Shown here one piece after another: positions 49,101 to 59,737 of a stretch of 64,000 nucleotides of DNA. Both the position numbers and the translations under genes were made by a program. Source of the stretch: Acanthochlamys bracteata (taxonomy: Eukaryota; Streptophyta; Magnoliopsida; Pandanales; Velloziaceae); assembly GCA_019914995.1 (NCBI GenBank), contig CM034141.1, positions 434,001 through 498,000 on the forward strand, in the 5' to 3' direction. The notes under the pieces are model-generated. The model was given only the letters and a program-made list of their open reading frames with translations. It was not told the origin of the DNA and ran no database searches. The stretch's first letter is position 1; each line of letters opens with the position of its first letter.

Positions 49101-49264
49101 CCAGATCGCCAATTGATTTCACCGATCTACAAATCGCTAACAAACACATGAGATTGATAGATCGAAACCTTGTTGGCGGAGGCGGAGGAGATGTAGAGAA
49201 ATACAGCGGCGGAGAGAAGAAGATAGAGAGAAGAGAGAGAACGGAGATGCTTCGATTTCGCCAT
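46119..49264 (-). CDS. secreted PI-PLC X-domain protein (At5g67130-like)
   Basis: Extracellular or membrane-attached protein with a PLC-like phosphodiesterase TIM barrel. The substrate is unproven in plants. Eight exons (49169-49264, 48878-48991, 48295-48432, 47240-47338, 46845-47148, 46536-46759, 46353-46439 and 46119-46274) give 405 residues. The signal peptide is residues 1-29 (MAKSKHLRSLSSLYLLLSAA). A Cys-rich module follows, VGETCNTDSDCDSGLHCDGC. The X domain has the two catalytic His contexts WLTTHNSFALRG and IWLCHSFGGQC, then EVITIFIEDYV and LIVFTSKRNKEASEGI. Late cysteines CGCDNLAYCK precede a Ser/Pro-rich stretch. A short hydrophobic tail WWLIGMLLV could be part of a GPI-attachment signal, but it is shorter than usual. 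Phase across exon 5/6 (CAG T|AT) was fixed from the conserved QYGDPGM. Confidence 0.93.
48470..48510. repeat. short CAT/CAA microsatellite in intron 2
   Basis: ATCATC runs followed by CAACAACAACAAC lie within the 445-bp second intron of the PLC-like gene. Similar AAC runs occur at about 48770-48790 in the same intron. Confidence 0.6.
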
Positions 49265-49807
49265 TAAAAATTTTCTTCTCCGCTCTCTATTGCGAAGCAG
49301 AAGCAGAGAAGCACAGGAGAAAAGAAACAACCGCTAGAGTTTGAATGGATTTATGACCAAGAATTTCTATATCGCGGGAAATTTTAATTTGCATAATCAT
49401 CCGAAGAAGCATTTGCATTATAAGTAGACGCTTGTATGTATTTGAGAATCCTGACAAGTAGATTTTAACGGTGAAAAGAACACGCCCTAAATGTTTTTGT
49501 TGAGTGCACTGATTTGTAAAAATATTTCTTCGAGCGTTTTTTGCTTGTTCCTTTGTCGTAGTTGGTGCATGGCGGGTGATCTGTTTGTTATACTGTAACT
49601 ATCGTTAGTTGTATGCTATGCCGCTGGAACAATATAAGAAGTAAATAAGTGTGTATGGAGTCACCAGAACAGCAAAAAAAATTTATTTTGTTGTTCTATT
49701 AGAATTAATGGGTCCATAAAAACATGTAGAAACTGGTTTAGTAAAAGTTGCAGATGGACAATTTGAAACAATGTCACCAACTTTGAATTGAGTTGGAGTG
49801 CAGGTGA

Positions 49808-50030
49808 AGGGTGCGTGTTGAATTGTTTATAAAATAAAAAATATTTTTATTTTTTTATTTTTAAAAAAATAATAAAAATTTATAATAAAAAAATTTTATT
49901 ATATAAAATTTTTTTTATATTTTTTAAATTATTAAATAAATTTTTAAATATTTATAAAATATATATTAAAAAATATAAAATAGAGAATTGAAAATTTTCG
50001 TTTGAAAAAAGCAAAAACCAAACGTACCCG
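49808..50030. mobile_element. Tourist-like MITE copy upstream of the PLC-like gene
   Basis: The left end GGGTGCGTGTTGAATTG and right end CAAAAACCAAACGTACCC are imperfect inverted repeats around an AT-rich core that matches the reverse complement of the other MITEs. It lies about 550 bp upstream of the PLC-like ATG. Further AT-rich DNA (50090-50210) separates it from the AIPP1-like pseudogene. Confidence 0.55.
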
Positions 50031-50304
50031 AAGTAGTAGCAAGCACAATAAGAGATCCATTCATATTATCAAATTTGACTGTACTTTTTCAAAAAATATT
50101 TATTAATTTATTAATTTATAATAATTTTTTATATAATATATTATAAATTTATTTAAAATTTAAAAATATTAAAAATTTTACATCGTAAATTTATTATTAT
50201 TTTGAGATAAAAACGTTTCTTTTGATTGTCTGTTATGATCTGTGTGAAAGCACCTACCTGAATCTCTTTCTTGTGATTGTCTGTTATGACGGCATCAAAT
50301 GAAG

Positions 50305-51170
50305 CTGCGAAAGAAAGCATATGCAGAGTTCCAGGAGAAGGTAAAGAGGACAGTGTTCCTTGATAACTTTTCTCCCAAAGTTAATTTGCAAGTCATTGAA
50401 ACTGTGCTTGGGTAATTTGGCGGTGTTGTCAATGCGGAGTTCATCCCAAGCTACTCAAGCCCTTATGATATTCCACAAATAGCACTAGTAGAGATGGAAA
50501 ATGCCAAGCAAGCTGGTTGAGTTTACTCACTACCCGTTCATGTTGCCTGTTTGGGCAAGGCCTGTGAGAGCTCAACCTGCCAATGTTGTTGAGATGTTTG
50601 TGGATAGGCCTCCTCCAGATAGGAAGATACAGGTGAGCTGGTTGAATCCAGCAATTCCAGACTTCACGGCTGGCCAAGACGTCAGAAGCTGGCCAAGAAA
50701 CATCAGGCAGAAACTCTACCAGTGGTGAAGGAAAAATTTTCTGCCATACTGTCTCTTCTAATTAAGTTGCAGTTAATGCTGGTTCATGTTTCAAGAATTT
50801 GTGGAAAGCATTTGGTTTTGTCTAAGAAGTGGGCATGTGAATTATCTTACCTGTTCTGCACTGAATTGTGGAGAAGTGTATCAGGATATCTGTTCTCACA
50901 TCGAAATTCAACCTGTTTTTGTGGCATGTTTCTTGCAATATTCTCTCTATGGAAGTAAAGCTTTTTTTATCCTCACCCTGTTGTTTCTTCCAGTTTTTTC
51001 CTGTAGTTGTCCTCTCATTGTTGCAGGTTCAACTAGAGAGGAGTAGAAGCTTGCAAAAAAACAGCAGCCAGATATGCTAAAGACCAATTACAAGAAGTAC
51101 GAGAACATTATGCAAGATGGAACAGCAACTCGCTTGGTACGCCATTATGGGATCTATCAAGGAGAAGGAT
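50305..51170 (+). pseudogene. AIPP1-like RRM protein gene, broken
   Basis: The translation resembles plant AIPP1 (ASI1-immunoprecipitated protein 1, an RRM protein of the ASI1-EDM2 chromatin/RNA-processing complex). Reading order: KVKRTVFLDNFSPKVNLQVI, then FGGVVNAEFIPSYSSPYDIP, then HYPFMLPVWARPVRAQPAN, MFVDRPPPDR and VSWLNPAIPDF. After an apparent intron come KYENIMQDGTATRLVRHYGI-like sequence and a stop. Several lesions are visible: an in-frame TAA replacing the expected Gln codon after ETVLG (about 50411), a frameshift around 50515 after ENAKQAG, and a TAG in the C-terminal exon (about 51045). The retained intron (about 50640-51025) argues for a decayed segmental copy, not a retrocopy. 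The N-terminus is missing or very short. Identification of the family is likely, not certain. Confidence 0.75.
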
Positions 51171-51179
51171 AGCTTTTAT

Positions 51180-51870
51180 TTTCTTAGAAGGTCTTCTTGT
51201 GGAGCGAATTCGGTGTAGAATCTCTGATTTAGTTTCTGAACTGCCCAAAGTTGCAATGGAGCTCAAACTCTTACCAGTGCAAATATATCATCTAACGTAG
51301 TTAAGCATTCTGGTGTTTTTGGGTTCAATTTATACTGGTTAGAGTTGGAGAAATACGTTATTGATGAAATATATTGCATCCGGTGAAGTTTTCTTATCAG
51401 ACTGTCAGGAAAATCTCAGTATCACGCGTGATTAAATAATTCATCTCAAAGTATTTTGCCAAAAATCAAGCCACTGGTAATAATCTTCAAACCTAATCGG
51501 TTATTGAAGGACATACATTGCTAAAAAAAAAGCTAACTTACTAAATATGAATGACTCTTCGTAGCCCTGAGGAAGAAAAGCAAGAGGTAAAGAAAGGAAT
51601 CCATAGCACAGAACAGAACAGAACTCATTCATTATTGATTGTTGTTGAAAAGCTTACCAAAAGCATGCAAGCAAGGTAGCAGTGTTGTTCATTCTCTAGT
51701 TTTGATTCACCAGCACGTATTCCTGGTTTTCTTTCTTTCCGAACTCATCATGCTTTTTGTTGTGTTTTCAACATTATTCCTATGTAGTACAAAACGTGTT
51801 GTATATATAACTGCTCCTAAGCTAGTTTCTGATTTCCTTTTTCATTACAACAAGCAGCACAAACAGTAAA
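51180..51870. other. thaumatin-like gene promoter region
   Basis: No gene is seen between the AIPP1-like pseudogene and the thaumatin-like ATG. The last 150 bp before the ATG contain a likely TATA (GTATATATAACTG at about 51801) and leader sequence rich in CAACAAGCAGCAC. Nothing else is recognised. Confidence 0.4.
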
Positions 51871-51874
51871 GGAG

Positions 51875-52695
51875 ATGGCGGTCGTTTCTCGACTTCTTTC
51901 GGTTGTTTTGCTGATAGTAATCTCATCAGGTTCATTATCTGATTTTCATTCTAGTCGTTCTTCTGCTTTCATTTTTCCCGTTGAAATGCAAACTCGAACT
52001 TGGTATTTGCTTTCCTGGATTCAGGGATGATAAAGCTATCTGAAGCGGCAAGAATTTTCACCATCGTCAACAACTGCAAGACAACTATATGGCCAGCAGT
52101 CACGCCTGGCGAAAACTTCAATGGAGGAGGATTCGAGTTGAGGCCAGGCCAGTCCATGGTCTTCACTGCCCCAGTTGGCTGGGTTGGCAGAATATGGGGC
52201 CGAACCAACTGCGATTTTGACAGAAACGGCAATGGTACATGCCTCACAGGCCGTTGCGGAACAATGCTCAAGTGTATAGCTTCAGGCGAACCCCCAGCTT
52301 CACTTGCAGAATTCACACTTGCAGCACTGGATTACTACGATGTCAGTCTTGTTGATGGATTCAATTTACCTCTAGTTGTGACTCCTGTGAATGGACAAGG
52401 CAATTGCAGTGTTGCTGGATGCGATTCAGACTTGAGGAATAACTGCCCGCCAGAGCTTGCAATGAAATCCAATGGAAATGTGATTGCTTGCAATAGTGCC
52501 TGCAATGTGTTCAACGCTGATCAGTATTGTTGTAGAGGTGTGTATGGGAATCCGGTCACTTGTCAGCCAACATATTACTCGAGGAAATTTAAGGATGCTT
52601 GTCCTGGAGCTTATAGCTATGCGTATGATGACCCGACGAGCATATTCACTTGCGCGGAAGCTGATTACATCATCTCATTCTGCTCAAGTAGGTGA
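51875..52695 (+). CDS. thaumatin-like protein (PR-5 family), secreted
   Basis: Secreted defence- or development-related thaumatin-fold protein. Two exons (51875-51929 and 52025-52695) give 241 residues. A signal peptide (MAVVSRLLSVVLLIVISS) is split by the intron, the usual intron position in this family. The mature part starts near ARIFTIVNNCKTTIWPAV. It has WGRTNCDFDRNGNGTCLTGR, the LAEFTLAALDYYDVSLVDGF block bearing the REDDD-type acidic cleft residues, and NNCPPELAMKSNGNVIAC. I count 16 cysteines in the mature region, as expected for eight disulfides in large thaumatin-like proteins. The C-terminus FTCAEADYIISFCSS is standard. No transmembrane or kinase extension is present. Confidence 0.95.
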
Positions 52696-53179
52696 GAGTT
52701 TTTGCACCTTGTCCTGATTACAAATGGAAGCAACTACTTAAGTTATTATTCAAAAAGTTAAGCTATCAAATTTAACCTCAAGCAATTAATGTTGGTTTAT
52801 ATATTCGATCAGGAAACAGCCAGTGTGTTCCTATCACGACAACAGACTAGTTTGCACGGGATCGAATGGTTCTACGTTGATCATTACCAAATGGTTGCTT
52901 CTGATTGCAATATACACTATAACTACGTTGTTCTGCGCATAGGAAGATTCATGATTTTCATTTTTCAAATGAAAAGTTGAAGCAGGTCCTTTTTTTTTGT
53001 GATTTTCTTGATATAGAGGTAGAAAATTTGTTCATTTGTAAAGAAGAATTTGCGTTCTTGATTATTTTCTAAAAGAAACATAGACAATAGCCCCTAGAGA
53101 AAAGATTTCGAGTTTTACTGTCGAAGCTTTTGCTGTGAATAACAGGTCTCAAGGTCATGGAAATTAAAAAAATGGGATC

Positions 53180-53645
53180 CCTATAATAAAAGAATTAGCT
53201 AATTTTTTAGATGTTTAGCATTTTCCACTTACTCATACATATTTTAGTACCCGACTAATGTGGGAGTATTAAAAAACGTATACTATTAAGCCCCCAAAGT
53301 TAGAATCTATTTGGCTGAATTCAAAGGGAATTGTTGCCCTATCTTCAAGTTAGCTAGTCTGTTTTTTAGTTAGGCACTATCCACGACCTCCGCTACTAAT
53401 CTGACATAGTCTATCAAGTTAGTTCACTTTTTTATCGAGCCCACCAAGTCCTAGCGCTACTAATTTAGGCATAATCTAATTTGGAGACCAACAATCTCTC
53501 CCTTAGCAATACTTCGGATGACTTTATCCTATCGAACTCTGATACCAATTATAGTATTACATATCTACACTAAAAAAATTGATCAAATCTATTAGGAGTT
53601 AATATTCTCTACTTATAAACTCCTACTCATAACGTCACTTAGCCA
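53180..53645 (-). mobile_element. TRIM-like LTR element, copy 1 (5' LTR truncated)
   Basis: Read on the minus strand: an LTR tail ending ATACTATAAT, then TGGTATCAGAG at 53537-53547, matching a primer site for initiator-Met tRNA. About 35 bp follow, then a polypurine tract AAGGGAGAGA at 53495-53504, then an LTR starting TGTTGG at 53493. The internal region is thus only about 54 bp and cannot encode protein. The second LTR carries the family motif CCCACATTAG at its far end. The same order recurs in copies 2 and 3. Confidence 0.65.
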
Positions 53646-53767
53646 AATTTTAAAAAATAAAAAAACTTTACATAAAATTTTTTATTATTTATTTTATTAA
53701 TTTTTTAAATAGAATTTTTTTAAAAAAATAAAAATATGTTTTTAAAAAAAAATTAAATCAAAAGTAT

Positions 53768-56010
53768 TCTGCTTCTCAGTTACCTTTTTTGAAAAAAATT
53801 AAGATAAAATAATTTTTAAAAAAAAGTTAGAAAATTTTAAATTTAACCAAACAGTTCCAGAACGGGACAATAATAGAAAATGAGCTCGGCAATGTGTTAA
53901 TATAAATGGGTTTTATCTTGACCTTTAGGCTGGCTTAGTTTATCTAACAAGGCTTACAGTGAGCCTTTATCGGCCTGGTTATTTTATTGACATAAAATCT
54001 TTTGATTCCGTTATGCTTGCTCTGCTATATCATTTCCACCGCCGTTCCTTGCCAACGCCATCATTCTCTCCGTCTTCGTTTGCCTCTTAAGCTCTATCCA
54101 CCTAGGTTGGATCGAGTTTCTGTGTAGAATCGGAGATTTTGAGTATTATCACCTGTGGTGGTTATTGTACTGAAAGAAGAAGGGAGATAAATTGAAGAGA
54201 AAGCAAGAATTTTTCATTTTGCCGATCAATTCGACTTCCTTCTGGTTTTTATTGAACTTGAATGGAGAAAAAAGTTGATCTTTAGTGAAGTTTTTGTTCT
54301 TATGTTATGTCGGCAAATGACTGCTGAAAAAAAACAGGATCATGTTGATAACTGTAAGAGACCAAGATCTGCAGCTGAGAAGGTAATCTTTTTAGTACTC
54401 AGTCAATATGAGAGTATTAAAATACGTGTGCTATTTATTAAGCCCGCAAAGTTAGAATCATTTTGCCCCAATTCAAAGCGAATTGTTACCCAATCTTCAA
54501 GTTAGTCTGTTTTTTAGTTAGACACAATTTATGACCTACGTTACTAATCCGACCTAGCCTATCAAGCTAGTTCTTTTTTTTACTCGAGCCCATCAAGCTC
54601 TATCGCTACCAATTAAGCCTAACCTAATTTGAAGGCCCAACAATCTCTCCCTATCAATTCTTCGGATGACTCTACCATACCGAACTTTGATACCTATTAT
54701 AGTATCAAATTTCTACATTAAAAAAATTAGTCAATCTGGTAGGGATTAACATTTTTCACTTATAAACTCAACAGCATACCGTCACTTAGCCAATGTGGGA
54801 TTATTAACGGACGTGAACTGTGAAGTTTATCAAATAAGAATCCACTTGGTACAATTCAAAACGAATTGCTGGCACACTCTCAGTTTAAATAGCTCGTATT
54901 TTATTTGGTCACAATTCCAAATTCTAACGCTACTAATCCGACTTTAACCCACCAACCTAGTCCGTCTTTCACTCGGGCTCATAAAATTCTAAACGCTACT
55001 AACGCAAACCTAACCTAACTTGAAGGCCCAATAATATTTTTTTGCTCTATCTTGCAAGAAAATGCACTAGCATAATAGTATTCAAGTCTCACACTAAAAT
55101 ACGAGCAGACTTATCACAAAAGTAAATAACTACGTCATTCTTCAATATGCACAGCAATAAATAGATAGCAGTTGGTGAGACCTCAAGCAACACTTCTTTT
55201 GTGAAGGTGAATGCAGCAGTCAAAGTGCCAAGATTAGTCATCAACAGAATCAAGAATGCGTATACAGAACATGTCTCTATGTATTTGTCCAAAAAACATG
55301 CCTTATTCAAACAATGCTTTAATTGATTCTAGTACACCCGGTAATCATACGCTAGTATTTCATGCAGTAAAACTTTCAAAAGACTGATGGTTCTATTCAA
55401 GATCAAAAGAAAGCTCCGATCTAGAATCAATGGACTGTTCCATGCTTTCCCTCCTCTGCATTCTTAAGAAGATAAACGATATCATTTTTTAAAAAGAAAT
55501 TTATATCTGTTTTTCGTATTATGAAATTTATTAGGTTGAGATTTGTTGTACGTTTTGTGCATTTGTGATTGTAGGAGCATGTAATGTGTTTGTCATAATA
55601 ATGCACTTGCCTCTTTTCTTATTTTATTTGATTCGTTATGCTCTTTGTATGGTTTTGGATTTTTGTTTCGCCATTCTAGTATCTAATTCGAGATATCTTC
55701 CTAATCTTCTTTCGATACTTGTTGTAAAATTTGCTTTTGATTAACATTGCTTTTGCGATAATATATAGTTCTGGTTATTGGATTTGGCTAGATATGTTCT
55801 TGTTGAAAGCTTCTTGATTTGTTTTTGACATGTTCTTTCCATACAGTGCAATACCATAATTCCTTTGCATATTTCTTGGCTACTTGATCTTTGTGCAGCT
55901 CACTTTATTTTTGTAATTGTTGGTATATGAGTAAGTAAGGGAGAATTTCATATATGCTGAAAGATAGAGAAGCTAATAGTTACCTCACTTCACCAAGTCA
56001 TTGAGAATAC
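53768..56010. repeat. tandem duplication unit A (2.2 kb)
   Basis: Homologous in order and orientation to 57228-59237. The best-conserved blocks are 54035-54380 (leader-like CGCCGTTCCTTGCC, then ATTATCACCTGT, then a mini-exon) and 55030-56010. The unit contains TRIM copy 2. The mini-exon (about 54316-54381) follows an ATGTCGGCA-type acceptor, encodes MTAEKKQDHVDN-CKRPRSAAEK and ends at AAG|GTAATC. The source gene is not recognised. Compared with unit B, it has about 105 extra bases near 55770-55890. Confidence 0.8.
54385..55035 (-). mobile_element. TRIM-like LTR element, copy 2
   Basis: Minus strand: LTR 1 from about 55035 to 54698, starting ATTGGGCCTTCAAGTTAGG and containing CCCACATTGGCTAAGTGACG. 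A degenerate primer site (AGGTATCAAAG) lies at 54686-54697. GGGAGAGA lies at about 54644-54651. LTR 2 starts TGTTGGGCC at 54642 and ends near the mini-exon donor. The two LTRs agree over about 250 bp with many changes, so the insertion is old. There is no coding capacity. Confidence 0.65.
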
Positions 56011-56023
56011 TAATTCTTTTTAG

Positions 56024-56190
56024 TGTGTTTCAAATACACGTAAGTTTTCTGAAACTAAATTTTGTAAAAAAATTCGATGAGAATTAGAGTTCGATAAAAA
56101 TAAAGTTCTAAGTGACAATTAAAATATGTGAAATAACAAAATTCAAAACTTAGAGAAAAAAATAAAATAAAATTTATTTGAAACAAACAC
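56024..56190. mobile_element. small MITE with TGTGTTTCAAATA ends
   Basis: 167 bp from TGTGTTTCAAATA to TATTTGAAACAAACAC, inverted terminal repeats with a small indel, flanked by TTAG at 56020-56023 and 56191-56194. The interior is AT-rich. It was inserted next to the right edge of duplication unit A, and unit B lacks it. Confidence 0.65.
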
Positions 56191-56393
56191 TTAGCAGTTC
56201 TAAGATCATAACATGACTGTTCCATTTTGAGTTATAGTTCTTCCTTTTTCAGTATTACATTTGGTTGTCTCAGTTTTGAAACAATATATGTATGCGTTGT
56301 CCTCCAATATTGGAATTACATACCTAGCTTTTTCTAATTTATAAGTTAAAATAAAAATTATTCAGAGCTTTAACCGATGTCTAATGACAATAT

Positions 56394-56650
56394 TGGCCCC
56401 ATTAGATTCATAAAATTACAGAGATATGTATAAATAAATCTTGTATTCCCTACCGTTCTTCTCATTCACTGCGTCTTCCAAACTCGATAGGGTTTTCTCT
56501 CCGTCAGCTCCCTCCTAATCCCTGCACCGATCCCTTGTCTCGGCGAGCGTCTTTTTTCCCCGACGTCGATCTTCGCTATCTTGTCTCCTTCTTTTAACCG
56601 GCTACAATTAAGTTTCCGTTCTCTCTCTCTATAAAGATCTCTTGACAGAA
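56394..56650 (+). repeat. promoter/leader-like module, copy 1
   Basis: Contains AAAATTACAGAGATATGTAT, then a GC-richer part with AGGGTTTTCTCTCCG, CTCGGCGAGCGTC and CGATCTTCGCTATCTTG-TCTCC. The same blocks recur in the same order at 59440-59725 and 61130-61475. It has a TATA-like start followed by C/T-rich leader-like sequence, but no coding frame. Confidence 0.65.
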
Positions 56651-57227
56651 ACTGGAATTATGTTTGCGCCCGTGAATCTTCTGTATCTTCCCTCCGTCTC
56701 TCCACCTCTGGCGATCGACCTTGTTCAGAGACAACCCTGCGAATGTTCGATTTCAAAATTTTGTTTTACAAAATTCTAGTTTACTGTTGTTTGGTTATTG
56801 TTGTTTTTTATCTCAATTTGATTTATCTCTTATCATTTTGTTTTTAACATGTTGCTTATTGAATTTGTTGATTGATATGATGATTCGGTTTGGACTGCGT
56901 GAGGAAGATACAATATTGAAAATTGGATTTGTAGATTTGCAATTGTGAATGAGTTGTTGAGCTAGGGAACAAATTTTTGCTTTTTTTTTTATTGGATTAG
57001 TTCAATTCTTAAGTTGTGTTCTTTGAATTAGTAGATGTTAAGTTGAGAGGAATGATTGGATTCTTAAGTTGTGATGACACGACTTTAAAAAGAATGAGCA
57101 CCTATGTCATAATTTGTTTTGTTTTATATTTAGTATTATTCTAATATTTTGTTGGATGGTTTGGTCTCACTCTAGTCTCTTTCTATTGATTTTTCTTCAA
57201 CTGTCCCTTCCATATCCATTGCTTCTT

Positions 57228-59237
57228 CTGCTTCTCAGTCATTTTTCTCGAAAAAATAAGAAACACTGAAAGAGTAACTTTTTCAAAAAATTGAAACTTT
57301 CAAGTCAGTAAAATGGCCCCATAATAGAACGCGACAAGAATTAGAAAAAATGGGTTTGATATAATCTCCGCCGCCGTTCCTTGCCGACGCCATCGTTTCT
57401 CTCCGTCTTCGGTTGCCTCTTAAGTTCTATACACCTGGGTTGGATTGCGTTTCTGTGTAGAGTCGGAGATTTTGAGTATTATCACCTGTTGTGGTTATTG
57501 TCCTGAAAGAAGCAGGGAGATAAATTGAAGAGAAAAGTAAGATTTTTTCATTTTGCCGATTAATTCGGTTTCCTTCTGGTTTTTATTGAACTTGAATGGG
57601 GAAAGAGTCGATCTTTAGTGAAGTTTTTGTTCTTGTGTTGTGTCGGCAGATGGCTGTTGAAGAAAAACAGGCTCATATTGATAACCGTAAGAGACCAAGG
57701 TCTGCAGCTGAGGAGGTAATCTTTATAGTACCCAGTTAATATGGGAGTATTAAAATACGTGTGTTATTAAGTCCATAAAGTTAGGATTTATTTGGCCCAA
57801 TTCAAAGCGAATTGTTGCCCCTATCTTTAAATTAGCTAGCCCGTTTTTCAGTTAGACATAATCTATGACCTACGTTATTAATCCGACCTAGTCTACCAAG
57901 CTTTTTTTTTATTTTACTGGAGTCCATCAAGCCCTATTGCTACTAATTTAAGTCTAACCTAATTTGAAGGCCTAACAATCTCTTCCTTATCAATTCTTCG
58001 GATGGCTCAACCCTAACGAACTCTGATACTTATTATAGTATCGGATCCTCACACTAAAAAATTAGTCAATCTGGTAGGAATTAGTATTCTCTACTTATAA
58101 ACTTATATTTATATCGTCACTTAGTCAATGTGGGATTATTAAAAGATGTGAACTGTTAAGTTTATCAAATAAGAATCAACTTGGTACAATTCAAAGCAAA
58201 TTGCTTGCACACCTTCGGTTAAATAGCCCGTATTTTATTTTGTCACAATTCCAAACTCTAACGCTACTAATCCGACTTTAACCCACCAAACTAGTCCGTC
58301 TTTCACTCGGGCTCACAAAATTTTAAACGCTACTAACGCAAACCTAACCTAACTTTAAGGCCCAATAAAATTTTTTTGCTCTATCTTGCAAGAAAATGCA
58401 CTAGCATAATAGTATTCAAGTCTCACACTAAAATACGAGCATACTTATCACAAAAGTAAATAACTACGTCATTCTTCAATATGCACAGCAATAAATAGAT
58501 AGCAGTTGGTGAGACCTCATGCAACACTCCTTTTGTGAAGGTGAATGCAGCAGTCAAAGTGTCAAAATTAGTCATCAACAGAATCGAGAATGCGTATACA
58601 GAACATGTCTCTATGTATTTGTCCAAGAAACATGCCCTATTCAAACAATGCTTTAATTGATTCTAGTATGCCCGGTAATCATACGCTAGTATTTCATACA
58701 GTAAAACTTTCAAAAAACTAATGGTTCTATTCAAGATCAAAAGAAAGCTCCGATTTAGAATCAATGGACTGTTCCATGCTTGCCCTCCTCTGCATTCTCA
58801 AGAAGGCAACGATAGCATTTTTTAAAAAGAAATTTATATCTATTTTTCGTATTATGAAATTTATTAGGTTGAAATTTGTTGTATGTTTTGTGCATTTGTG
58901 ATTGTAGGAACATGTAATGTGTTTGTCATAATAATGCGCTTGGCTCTTTCTTTTTTTATTTGATTCGTTATACTCTTTTTTATGGTTTTAGAATTCTGTT
59001 TTGCCATTGTAGTATCTAATCAAGATATCTTGCTAATCTTCTTTCGATACTAGTTGCAAATTTTGCTTTTGATTAACATTATTTTTGCGATAATATATGA
59101 TTCTAACTGCTTGATCTTTGTGCAGCTCACTTTATTTCTGTAATTGTTGGCATATGAATAAGCAAGGGAGAATTTCATATATGCTGAAAGATAGAGATGC
59201 CAATAGTTACCCCACTTCACCAAGTCATTGAGAATAC
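57228..59237. repeat. tandem duplication unit B (2.0 kb)
   Basis: Second copy of 53768-56010, about 3.2-3.3 kb downstream in the same orientation. Its mini-exon (57652-57715) encodes MAVEEKQAHIDN-RKRPRSAAEE, again after a GGCAG acceptor and before GAG|GTAATC. It shares the TRIM insertion with unit A, so the TRIM is older than the duplication. Unit B ends at CATTGAGAATAC, directly before a GGCCGTTTGG-type terminal sequence. Confidence 0.8.
57730..58366 (-). mobile_element. TRIM-like LTR element, copy 3
   Basis: Same layout as copy 2. LTR 1 runs from about 58366 to 58032. The primer-site region AAGTATCAGAG lies at about 58021-58031, a purine tract AAGGAAGAGA at 57979-57988, and LTR 2 begins near 57976. 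It is the duplicated sister of copy 2 inside unit B, not an independent insertion. Confidence 0.6.
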
Positions 59238-59240
59238 CAA

Positions 59241-59735
59241 AAGGCCGTTTGGATAGACTTATTTCAACTTATAAGTTGAAAAAAGTTCTAAACATACAAA
59301 TAAAAGTGTTTGGATAAAGAATTTATAAGTTACTTTTTTCAACTTATAAGTCGCAAAATCAAAAGTTATTCTGAGTAACTTTTCCAAAAAAAATCATACG
59401 GGACTTTTTTATCTGATTAAAAGGAAATGACATTTTTGACCCTGTTAAGTTAACATAATTACATATGTATATATAAAGTTTTTATCATCAATTCATTCAA
59501 TAATATCTCATTTCTTTCGCCAGGCTCTTAGGGTCGTTTCGCCGCTCGGCTTCTTTATTCTCCGACAATCTTTTGTTCCGGCAACTCTCCGACGCCGAGC
59601 TTCGCTTTCTTGCCTCCTTCTCTTCACCACTGCTAACTCTGTAACTGTTGTGCATTGCCAACCGAGCTCGTGAGCGCAGAGACGGCTGCGAAGAGGTAAC
59701 CACAGATTTTGTCTTCTTCTTTCAAAATTTAAGGG
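59241..59735 (+). mobile_element. TE-like module B: terminal sequence, promoter and leader exon
   Basis: Begins GGCCGTTTGGATAGACTTAT with several CAACTTATAAGT palindromes. It continues with AAGTTAACATAATTACATATG and TATATATAAAG, then leader-like sequence (CGCCGCTCGGCTTC, CTCCGACGCCGAGCTTCGC) ending at a possible splice donor CGAAGAG|GTAACC (about 59695). The module ends about 40 bp later, directly before the POLA-derived segment. The terminal sequence resembles ends of non-autonomous DNA transposons, but no matching opposite end was found. Confidence 0.55.
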
Positions 59736-59737
59736 AA

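Noticed and set aside
53180..58400. A complete autonomous LTR retrotransposon
   Set aside because: No gag, protease, reverse transcriptase or integrase frame anywhere between or around the repeats.
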